A stretch of 7,945 bases of DNA from DASXMX01 sp036794395 (GTDB taxonomy: Bacteria; Planctomycetota; Phycisphaerae; Tepidisphaerales; Tepidisphaeraceae): NCBI GenBank assembly GCA_036794395.1, contig DAIRGS010000326.1, positions 1 through 7,945 of the forward strand, in the 5' to 3' direction. The notes beneath the pieces are model-generated. The model was given only the letters and a program-made list of their open reading frames with translations, was not told the origin of the DNA and did not search any database. Shown here piece after piece: positions 1-5,332 of the stretch. Made by a program: the position numbers and the translations under genes. How positions within the stretch are numbered: the first letter of the stretch is position 1; every line of letters starts with the position of its first letter.

Positions 1-90
1 CTCCCCCGGAGTACCGGTGGAGGGAGAAAAGGACGCGTGATTTGGACTTGTGGGTAATGACAAGCGGCGTACCGGTGGAGGGAAAAAAGG
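1..90. repeat. Two near-identical 22-bp direct repeats, first copy in a hairpin
   Basis: A 22-base unit beginning gtaccggtggaggg occurs at 11-32 and again at 69-90. The copies differ at one base and are spaced 58 bases apart. The first copy also forms the right arm of an imperfect inverted repeat: ctcccccgg at 1-9 and ccggtggag at 14-22 pair with one mismatch around agta. The second copy lacks the matching left arm. This looks like an interspersed palindromic repeat, one full and one half copy, cut by the window edge. Bases 91-170 hold no gene; they contain a GC palindrome at 135-144 and no clear intrinsic terminator for the minus-strand gene that ends at 171. Confidence 0.6.
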
Positions 91-170
91 GCCGCCGCCG
101 AAATTGTCACGCACCCGGTTGCTGATTTTTTGGTCGCGATCGCGCGCGTGCGTTCAGAACCGCATGCGAC

Positions 171-1235
171 TCACACAGCCACAGCTCTAGCCACAATCGC
201 CTTCACAAACAGGTAAGCGATATACGCCGCGATCAACAGAACCGACTCAAACCGGTCGGGTAGCCAGCGGCCGGTGGATACGGGGATCATGGCAAAACCT
301 AAGACGACCAATACCACGGTATCGACGCGCCAGGTGACGACGGGGAATGGCGTTGTTTTGACGGTCGCGCCGATGATGGCGGTCGCCTCGGAAACGTGCG
401 GTTGAGTTAACAGGCTGTGAACGCCATCGGTGAAAATCACTACCGGCAGAAGAACGCATAGATTCAACAGGACGGTTCCGCAGAGCGCGGTGACGACGTG
501 GCCCATTTGGCCGCGTTGCGCGACGGTCGTGGCGGAGCCCAAAGCGGGTAGGAGTAGAAGCGGGCTGAGGACGGTGGCGGCGAGCAGGTCAGCGGGGAGC
601 ATGCGGGAATGTTCGCCGGTCATGACCGTGCCGCGGATGGCGACCCAAGCGCCCAGCACCGCCAGGATAATAGCAGCCACAGTTGCAGAGACGGGGGGTC
701 TTGGAGGAGAGGATATTTCAGTAGCGGTTGCAATAGGCACGCCGCCGATGGATCCGGGGCGTTCAATCCAAACTGCGAGAAAAGTTGCCCCCATGACCAG
801 GAGCATCATTCCGTGGGCCATCGTGAAGCTTCCATGGAAGCCCATCATCAGTACCAGCAGGGCCGCGGGTAAAACCAGCAACCACAACCGGCTGTTGGCA
901 GGCAGCTCGCGCAAGCCGCCGAAGCAACTGCTCAGTCCCATGACCAAAGAGAGGCAGGCCACGGAACTGCCGAATACCAGTCCGATTGCGACACCAACCT
1001 GGCCCATTGCGGTCGCGGCCAGCGTACTGGCACAGATCGGAAGCCACTGCACCAGGGCCCGGCGTCGGGGCCAGTAGCCGTCGTATCGCGTCCATGACGC
1101 CAGGGCCAGGCGCGTGGCGGCGTACTGGATGATTACTCCAACAATCACCAGCAATTCCGCGCCGACCCGTCCGCCGGATTCACCTTGAAACATGTGGGGC
1201 GGATAGTGCAGGCGCGCCAACCCCTTGTCCAGCAA
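171..1235 (-). CDS. Divergent CaCA-type (sodium/calcium exchanger-like) membrane protein
   Basis: This 354-residue protein has about ten hydrophobic segments, arranged as two halves joined by a polar Pro/Ser linker (about 160-183). Each half has a stretch with alpha-repeat spacing of the Ca2+:cation antiporter superfamily. P66, G78, G85 and G89-S90 in the first half line up with P230, G242 and G253 in the second (Pro to Gly +12, Pro to Gly +23). N258 falls on a conserved Asn position. The end (PDRFESVLLIAAYIAYL, about 326-342) resembles the family's RxEGxxLLxxY segment, and MAHGMMLL (about 139-146) is its first-half counterpart. The Glu after the repeat Pro is Ile67 and Ala231, and the GN and GSN motifs are mostly lost, so ordinary Ca2+ exchange is doubtful. 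The start is TTG with AGGGGG (1240-1245) four bases upstream. An ATG at 1193 is an alternative but has no ribosome binding site. The fold is fairly likely; the substrate is unknown. Confidence 0.66.
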   Translation of the reverse strand: MLDKGLARLHYPPHMFQGESGGRVGAELLVIVGVIIQYAATRLALASWTRYDGYWPRRRALVQWLPICASTLAATAMGQVGVAIGLVFGSSVACLSLVMGLSSCFGGLRELPANSRLWLLVLPAALLVLMMGFHGSFTMAHGMMLLVMGATFLAVWIERPGSIGGVPIATATEISSPPRPPVSATVAAIILAVLGAWVAIRGTVMTGEHSRMLPADLLAATVLSPLLLLPALGSATTVAQRGQMGHVVTALCGTVLLNLCVLLPVVIFTDGVHSLLTQPHVSEATAIIGATVKTTPFPVVTWRVDTVVLVVLGFAMIPVSTGRWLPDRFESVLLIAAYIAYLFVKAIVARAVAV

Positions 1236-1323
1236 AACGCCCCCTAAAAAATACCTTCCCGCCCGCGCGAAAATGGAAACGTCTTAAGCTCCCCCCCTTC
1301 CCATCGCCCTGCAAAGGGTGCAG

Positions 1324-1361
1324 ATCGACCGTCGAAATTCGCGCAGAATCGACGGTTCGAT
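1324..1361. promoter_or_regulatory. 12-bp dyad between divergent genes, possible operator
   Basis: The arm atcgaccgtcga (1324-1335) pairs with tcgacggttcgat (1349-1361) with a single bulged T. The core accgtcga/tcgacggt (1328-1335 and 1349-1356) is perfect. It lies in the 160-base divergent gap, about 20 bases upstream of the TATAAT box of the 1396 gene, where a -35 element would be expected. A regulator site or an RNA hairpin are both possible. The regulator, if any, is not visible here. Confidence 0.4.
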
Positions 1362-1381
1362 GAAACAGAAGGATGATTTTG

Positions 1382-1387
1382 TATAAT
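1382..1387 (+). promoter_or_regulatory. -10 box (TATAAT) of a likely leaderless gene
   Basis: A perfect TATAAT lies eight bases before the ATG at 1396, so transcription would start at or within a base or two of the start codon. No convincing -35 is seen 16-18 bases upstream. The only purine-rich stretch (agaagga, 1367-1373) is too far from the ATG to act as a ribosome binding site. Confidence 0.55.
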
Positions 1388-1395
1388 CCCAATCG

Positions 1396-1893
1396 ATGTT
1401 GCGCCCCAACCGCCGGATCGTTTTTGCCGCCGCCAGCGCGATCTCGCTGCTGATCTGCCTGGCATCACTTGGGGTATGGGTGCATTCAACGCAGAAGATG
1501 GATCGATTCCGATCCACTACCCCTGCCCGGCGCTTCACTCTCCATTGCAAGGATGGCGTCATCTATATTGATGTTACCACGGTTGATCACCCTGTATGGA
1601 CACCCGGATATCAGCATATTCATAGTCTTCCCACGCAATTCAGGCCGCCCCAACCTAAATGGGAGATTGGCGGATTCGGATTTGGATCAGACTGGCCGGA
1701 AATGAGGGATGTGGGTGTGGTTCATCGTCAGTTTATTCAAATCCCGTTGTGGCCCATTGTTGTATTGAGCAGCATTCTGCCGGTGCTGTGGTTTGATGCG
1801 CGCTCGCGACGGAGCATTCGTGATCCGATGGCATTAAAGACGCCAATACCAGAGGTTGGCAGTCGGATCGCCGGCCCGCGATGGCCTGCGTAA
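1396..1893 (+). CDS. Small two-helix membrane protein, function unknown
   Basis: The protein has 165 residues. A basic N-terminus (RPNRR) leads into a membrane helix at about 9-29. A segment of about 85 residues follows, then a second helix at about 115-135 (IPLWPIVVLSSILPVLWF), then a basic stretch with RSRR. Two helices with a loop between, a tryptophan-rich entry to helix 2 and a basic tail match a type of small hypothetical protein common in Planctomycetota. I cannot assign a function. The ATG at 1396 is chosen because a TATAAT box sits eight bases before it and homology with the next gene starts a few residues in. No Shine-Dalgarno sequence is present. The neighbouring gene at 1959 is a truncated paralogue that shares SxxxMDxxR (about 31-39) and HSLPTQ (76-81). 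Confidence 0.75.
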   Translation: MLRPNRRIVFAAASAISLLICLASLGVWVHSTQKMDRFRSTTPARRFTLHCKDGVIYIDVTTVDHPVWTPGYQHIHSLPTQFRPPQPKWEIGGFGFGSDWPEMRDVGVVHRQFIQIPLWPIVVLSSILPVLWFDARSRRSIRDPMALKTPIPEVGSRIAGPRWPA

Positions 1894-1922
1894 AATTACT
1901 AATTCATTATGTCTTTTTGCGA

Positions 1923-1952
1923 ATGACAATTGCGTGAGGGCCGCGCTATCAT
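1923..1952 (+). promoter_or_regulatory. Sigma70-type promoter of the truncated paralogue, leaderless
   Basis: The hexamer atgaca (1923-1928, five of six to TTGACA) is followed after 18 bases by tatcat (1947-1952, five of six to TATAAT). The ATG begins six bases later at 1959, so the message would have almost no leader. The box TATMATCC is shared with the promoter of the upstream paralogue, which supports both assignments. Confidence 0.55.
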
Positions 1953-1958
1953 CCTGGC

Positions 1959-2288
1959 ATGCGCAAGCTGCCTATTCGTAAACTTTTCGCGGCTGGCTCG
2001 CTGGCACTTTGCATCGGCGCCATCGCATTGTGGATGCGCTCCACTACAGAAATGGATCAACTTCGCACGGCAGATCCGTTCCGCCAGACCACACTCGTCA
2101 GCGCTAATGGCGAGTTCTGCGTTGAAACAGTGACCGCCGCTGCCCCAGAGTTCGACCCCGGTCTCGAAATGGCGCACTCGCTGCCGACGCAATATGGCCC
2201 GCGCAGTTTAACCAGCGGCCCGCCCAAACTGTCACGCACCCGTGCCTTCTTCAAGTGCCAAGTGCCTCCGTGCCTTCTTCAAGATTGA
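1959..2288 (+). pseudogene. Truncated paralogue of the 1396-1893 membrane protein
   Basis: This 109-residue frame aligns with its upstream neighbour over its first ~84 residues. From the Asp of MD (residue 33, neighbour 36) to the aromatic after HSLPTQ (79, neighbour 82) the alignment is ungapped. It has the first membrane helix (about 9-26). After about residue 84 the similarity stops. The loop end and the second membrane helix are missing, replaced by a 25-residue tail read through the 16-base direct repeats at 2240-2283. I see no remnant of the missing helix downstream before the next gene. It may still be expressed, since promoter and frame are intact, but as a single-pass protein. I call it a truncated gene copy; a functional short variant is possible. 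Confidence 0.6.
2240..2283 (+). repeat. 16-bp direct repeat, 28-bp period
   Basis: The 16 bases ccgtgccttcttcaag occur at 2240-2255 and again at 2268-2283, separated by a 12-base spacer. They encode the aberrant tail of the truncated paralogue, just after the point where its homology ends. This looks like a small tandem duplication formed by slippage or during the rearrangement that removed the 3' half of the gene. Confidence 0.8.
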
Positions 2289-2313
2289 CAGCCTCCCGCC
2301 AATCCGCTCTGAT
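2285..2313 (+). promoter_or_regulatory. Sigma70-type promoter for the TIM-barrel gene
   Basis: A perfect TTGACA (2285-2290) is followed after 17 bases by tctgat (2308-2313, four of six to TATAAT). This predicts a start near 2320 and a leader of about 38 bases before the ATG at 2358. The -35 overlaps the stop codon of the truncated paralogue. Confidence 0.45.
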
Positions 2314-2344
2314 TTCCCCGACGTTTTGAGACACGAAACTTGCG

Positions 2345-2350
2345 AAGGAG
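2345..2350 (+). promoter_or_regulatory. Ribosome binding site fixing the start at 2358
   Basis: AAGGAG lies seven bases before the ATG at 2358. It rules out the longer reading from the TTG at 2340, which would place the site inside the coding region. Confidence 0.85.
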
Positions 2351-2357
2351 ATACACC

Positions 2358-3383
2358 ATGGCACGTCCAGTTACGCTCTTCAGCGGCCAGTGGGCCGACC
2401 TCCCGTTTGAAACGGTTTGCGCCAAGGCCAAACAGTTTGGCTACGATGGCGTTGAATTGCCCTGCTGGGGCGATCATTTCGAAGTCGACAAGGCGAACAA
2501 AGACAAGAACTACGTCAAAACCCGATGGGATGTGCTCAAGTCGCATGGGCTTAAATGCTTCGCGATTTCAAATCACCTGGTTGGGCAGGCGGTATGCGAT
2601 CTGATCGACGAACGGCATAAGCTAATCCTTCCCGAGGATGTCTGGGGCGACGGCCAACCCGAAGGCGTGAGGCAGCGGGCGGCGCTGAAGATGATCGACA
2701 CGGCCAAAGCCTGCCGGGCGTTTTTTGACGCGGCGCCCGATAAGAGTTCGTTCACAGCAACCGTCAACGGATTCACCGGCTCCAGTATCTGGCATTCAAT
2801 TTACGCGTTCCCACCCACCGATCAGAACTATTGGCAAAAGGGCTTCGACGATTTCTCAAAGCGCTGGACACCGATCCTGAACGAGTTCGACAAACTGAAC
2901 GTCAACTTCGCACTGGAAGTGCATCCAACCGAAATCGCCTTCGACATCGCCTCGGCTCAGCGCGCAGTCGATGCGGTGAAAGGCCATAAGCGGTTTGGGT
3001 TCAACTACGACCCGTCACACTTCGGCTACCAGCACGTGGACTACGTGAAGTTCATCCGCACGTTCGGCCCGCGCATCTTCCACGTTCACGTGAAGGACGC
3101 CTGGTGGGGCCATGGCGATGGAACGGCCGGCGTGTTTGGCGGGCATACGACCTTTGCCGACCCGCGCCGATATTGGGATTTCCGCTCGCCGGGCCATGGC
3201 GACATTAACTTCGAAGAAATCATCGTCGCGCTCAACGACGTCGGCTATCAGGGACCCCTCTCAGTCGAATGGGAAGACAGCCGGATGGACCGCGAACATG
3301 GCGCGGCCGAGGCAGCGGCATTCGTCAAGAGAATTGACTTCAAGCCCAGCAATATCGCCTTCGATGCGCAGTTCGACAGGTAG
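2358..3383 (+). CDS. Sugar phosphate isomerase/epimerase-like TIM-barrel protein
   Basis: The protein has 341 residues and resembles the xylose isomerase-like TIM-barrel family (AP_endonuc_2). These enzymes use a divalent metal to isomerise or epimerise sugars and related polyols. Likely metal ligands sit in the usual strand ends: E187 in ALEVHP, D218 in NYDPSH, H244 in FHVHVKD and E304 in SVEWED. The N-terminus has the family's FGYDGVELPCWGDHF pattern (about 27-41), and HGDINFEEII (280-289) is typical of the C-terminal half. There is no signal peptide, so it should be cytoplasmic. The length suits bacterial members. It has its own promoter candidate and ribosome binding site and appears monocistronic, ending ahead of palindromes and a terminator. 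The family is clear; the exact substrate cannot be read from the sequence. Confidence 0.88.
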   Translation: MARPVTLFSGQWADLPFETVCAKAKQFGYDGVELPCWGDHFEVDKANKDKNYVKTRWDVLKSHGLKCFAISNHLVGQAVCDLIDERHKLILPEDVWGDGQPEGVRQRAALKMIDTAKACRAFFDAAPDKSSFTATVNGFTGSSIWHSIYAFPPTDQNYWQKGFDDFSKRWTPILNEFDKLNVNFALEVHPTEIAFDIASAQRAVDAVKGHKRFGFNYDPSHFGYQHVDYVKFIRTFGPRIFHVHVKDAWWGHGDGTAGVFGGHTTFADPRRYWDFRSPGHGDINFEEIIVALNDVGYQGPLSVEWEDSRMDREHGAAEAAAFVKRIDFKPSNIAFDAQFDR

Positions 3384-3438
3384 CGCTTCTCCCCGTCAAA
3401 AGCGTCTGCCGAAAACCTGTGGATTGCAAAATGGATAA

Positions 3439-3519
3439 TGTCATCCTGGAGCGCAGCGAAGGATCTGGTGGTCGAACGCTTCTACGGCATCAGATCCTTC
3501 GCTGCGCTCCAGGATGACA
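3439..3519. repeat. Long perfect inverted repeat, 29-bp arms, 23-base loop
   Basis: The bases 3439-3467 (beginning tgtcatcctggagcgcag) are the exact reverse complement of 3491-3519, around a 23-base centre. The arm sequence (gtcatcctg...gcgcagcgaaggatct) resembles a palindromic repeat I recall from intergenic regions of many bacterial genomes. It lies just after the TIM-barrel gene and carries no gene of its own. A non-autonomous mobile or REP-type element is the likely identity. It would also form a very stable RNA hairpin at the 3' end of the upstream transcript. Confidence 0.85.
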
Positions 3520-3550
3520 ATTCTTGTCGATTTAAGCGGTGCAGTAAGGA

Positions 3551-3588
3551 AAAACGCCGTGGCTGCACGAGTGCCGCCACGGCGTTTT
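3551..3588. terminator. Bidirectional intrinsic terminator between convergent genes
   Basis: The arms aaaacgccgtggc (3551-3563) and gccacggcgtttt (3576-3588) pair perfectly over 13 bp around a 12-base loop. On the plus strand the stem runs into ttttctttt. On the minus strand it ends in five Ts. It can stop the TIM-barrel transcript from the left and the EF-hand transcript, whose stop codon is at 3633, from the right. Confidence 0.9.
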
Positions 3589-3598
3589 CTTTTCGTGA

Positions 3599-3617
3599 CA
3601 CGGGCTTCCAGCCCGTG
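3599..3617. repeat. Short interspersed-type hairpin cacgggct-tcc-agcccgtg
   Basis: The 8-bp arms 3599-3606 and 3610-3617 are perfectly complementary around three bases. From memory, similar cacgggct...agcccgtg units are scattered through intergenic DNA of planctomycetes and related bacteria. Here it lies between the terminator and the stop codon of the EF-hand gene. Confidence 0.65.
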
Positions 3618-3632
3618 AGTTTTGCTCTTCGC

Positions 3633-4346
3633 TCAATCGGGCTGCTGCCCAGGTGCACCCTGACCGCCGGGTCCACCTTGGCCACCGGGGCCCCCGCCGC
3701 CATTTCTGCCGCGCGGGCCACCTTGCCCACCGGGCCCTCCCGGACCACCGGGGCCACCCGGGCCACGGCCGCGCATCTGTTTCATCTGTTTCAACTGGTC
3801 CGCGGTGAGAATCTTCGCGAGCTTCGCATCGACGTCTTTCTGAAGGTCGGCAACCTGTTTCTTCTGATCGTCCGTCAGGTTCAACGCATCTTGAAGCATG
3901 GGCGGAAGCACCTGGCCGGGCTGCGGCGAACCGCCTCGCCCGCCGGGGCCGCCCGGACCGCCGCGACCGCGACCCTGTCCATCGGGGCCGCCGCCATCCG
4001 GGGGGCCATCAAAGCCATCGGGCCCGCCAAATCCGCCTTGGCCACCACGGCCGCCGCCGGCGGGCACTTCGGCTTCAAGCTTGGCCGCGAGCGCGGTCAA
4101 TTCTTCACGTGTGACTACGCCGTCTTTATTGGTGTCCGCTTCTTCGAAGAGGCGGATCAGGCGTTCGTCGGTGATTTCATCCCTGGTGAGTTTCCCGTCC
4201 TTGTTGGCATCAAAGGCCATCATGCGGGTGATCAGTGATGAGGAGCTTGCCGGCTTCGGCGGGGCGCCCGCCGATTGGGTCTGGGCGTGCGATGCCGCCG
4301 AGAACATGAAGATGCATGAGCCGGCAATGAGTGATTGTTTCAACAT
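3633..4346 (-). CDS. Secreted EF-hand, Gly-rich, Spy-like protein
   Basis: The protein has 237 residues. A signal peptide (about 1-21, MLKQSLIAGS...SHAQ) is followed by two canonical EF-hand loops: 46-57 (DANKDGKLTRDE) and 71-82 (DTNKDGVVTREE), each with Asp/Asn at positions 1, 3 and 5 and Glu at 12. A Gly-Pro-Asp-rich stretch (97-145) follows, then a helical block at 156-190 (LTDDQKKQVADLQ...LTADQLKQM) with two LTxxQ motifs of the Spy/CpxP type, then a collagen-like Gly-Pro tail (195-237). It probably binds Ca2+ outside the cytoplasm; the LTxxQ block suggests a chaperone or sensor role but this is inference. The start at 4346 is chosen because AGAGGGA (4354-4360) lies seven bases upstream and a signal peptide begins there. 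A longer reading from 4436 has neither. It lies 114 bases downstream of the dioxygenase gene and may be co-transcribed with it. Confidence 0.85.
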   Translation of the reverse strand: MLKQSLIAGSCIFMFSAASHAQTQSAGAPPKPASSSSLITRMMAFDANKDGKLTRDEITDERLIRLFEEADTNKDGVVTREELTALAAKLEAEVPAGGGRGGQGGFGGPDGFDGPPDGGGPDGQGRGRGGPGGPGGRGGSPQPGQVLPPMLQDALNLTDDQKKQVADLQKDVDAKLAKILTADQLKQMKQMRGRGPGGPGGPGGPGGQGGPRGRNGGGGPGGQGGPGGQGAPGQQPD

Positions 4347-4460
4347 GATCGATTCCCTCTGGGTTAGAAATACAGGCGACAGTGGTTGCCGCCCGCCGCA
4401 CGCAGGCGCGCGGAACTTGACGGGTTCGACCGGCAAGTCCTGTTACAACACAGGCGTTCC

Positions 4461-5156
4461 TCAGTGCTGATGATCCTCGGCGTCCGCGGGGGTGCGGCCG
4501 ATCACGATGTCGAATCGGGCGGCAAGCTCGCCGGCGGTTGAGCCGTTCAGCGGCTTGAAGTCGGTGGACACCAGCGCTCTCTGAAACGCATCGCCCGCCC
4601 CGCGGTACACACCGTCATTTTTATTTCCGGCAAAACCCGCGATGAAGATCTGGCTGGTGATCAATTCACGGCCGTTCTGCTTCACTTTAAAGTGAATGTG
4701 CGGCGCGGGCCGACCGGGGTACGGAACGGGCTTAATCGTGCGAAAGCGATATTCGCCCTTGGAGCTGACGGCAAATCTCCCAAAGCCCTGAAAGTTCTTA
4801 TCGCGCTGGGCCGCCTTGGGGACGCTGTCGGAGGAATGGAGATAGACCTGCTTGGCATCGCATTGCCAGATTTCAACTTCCGCGTTCTTGATCGGCGAGC
4901 CGCCGGCGTCGAGGACGCGGCCGGTCAGATGCGTAACCTCACCCACGGCGGGCGTCAGGGAGTTACCGATGATGATCAGATCATTGTCCTGATCGAGCGG
5001 AAGATGATCTGGATAAAAAGGCCCTTCGGTGAGACGCGGCGTGAGAGCCAGTTGCTCGGCAAAGACGCCGGGGGTGAACAGGGCGAGGGCCGCGCCGAAG
5101 GCAAGGCCGCCGCGTAGCATCGAGCGACGTGAAATGAGCGTTTCCAGATCCGTCAT
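4461..5156 (-). CDS. Tat-exported intradiol ring-cleavage dioxygenase-like protein
   Basis: The protein has 231 residues and is related to protocatechuate 3,4-dioxygenase and catechol 1,2-dioxygenase, which use non-haem Fe(III) to open the ring of catechols between the hydroxyls. The N-terminus is a twin-arginine signal (SRRSMLR, 9-15) and hydrophobic stretch to about residue 33, so it is exported, presumably folded with iron. The family signature includes LTEGPFYPD (42-50), GRVLDAGGSPIKNAEVEIW (79-97) and YPGRPAPHIHF (146-156). Likely iron ligands are Y105, Y146, H153 and H155. The start has AGGAGA (5163-5168) six bases upstream. No other aromatic-degradation gene is next to it, so the substrate is unclear. 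It could act on lignin-derived or other extracytoplasmic catechols (inference). Confidence 0.88.
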   Translation of the reverse strand: MTDLETLISRRSMLRGGLAFGAALALFTPGVFAEQLALTPRLTEGPFYPDHLPLDQDNDLIIIGNSLTPAVGEVTHLTGRVLDAGGSPIKNAEVEIWQCDAKQVYLHSSDSVPKAAQRDKNFQGFGRFAVSSKGEYRFRTIKPVPYPGRPAPHIHFKVKQNGRELITSQIFIAGFAGNKNDGVYRGAGDAFQRALVSTDFKPLNGSTAGELAARFDIVIGRTPADAEDHQH

Positions 5157-5216
5157 GATTTGTCTCCTGCGTGATGAGGTGTGTGTCCCGAGTCACTGCC
5201 GGGCGTCTTGGGCGGA

Positions 5217-5222
5217 AGTATA
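5217..5222 (-). promoter_or_regulatory. Weak -10 candidate for the dioxygenase gene
   Basis: Read on the minus strand this is TATACT, five of six to TATAAT, which would give a leader of roughly 50 bases. No good -35 lies at the right distance, so this is tentative. The rest of the 176-base gap to the methyltransferase stop shows only a 9-bp tandem repeat (ggatgaacg, 5284-5301). Confidence 0.3.
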
Positions 5223-5332
5223 ACGTAACAACCTGAAGCGAACGTGAAGAGATGCAGGGGCCTCCAATCAGGGCCGCATACCTGGATGAACGGGATGAAC
5301 GTCCTTTGGCACGTCGATACTAGCCCTCTCGC

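Noticed and set aside
135..144. Palindrome cgcgatcgcg, similar to the cyanobacterial HIP1 octamer
   Set aside because: It is a single copy in GC-rich DNA and the genes do not look cyanobacterial.
430..1077. Long plus-strand open frame of 215 codons opposite the exchanger-like gene
   Set aside because: It is antisense to a protein with clear membrane helices and internal repeats. Its own product is rich in Arg, Pro and Ser with no domain, as expected from a shadow frame in GC-rich DNA.
3439..3519. CRISPR-like repeat
   Set aside because: There are only two arms and they are inverted, not direct; there is no array of regularly spaced units.
3438..4238. Plus-strand open frame of 266 codons
   Set aside because: It starts inside the 29-bp palindrome, crosses the terminator and lies opposite the EF-hand gene. 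It has no ribosome binding site and no recognisable domain.
4347..4436. N-terminal extension of the EF-hand gene from a start at 4436
   Set aside because: It would put 30 residues before a clear signal peptide and ignore the ribosome binding site at 4354-4360.
3898..4470. Proline-rich plus-strand frame of 190 codons
   Set aside because: The Pro-rich sequence is the complement of the Gly-rich codons of the EF-hand protein.
5284..5301. Tandem 9-bp repeat ggatgaacg
   Set aside because: Two short copies in a gap with no other structure are probably simple slippage with no visible function.
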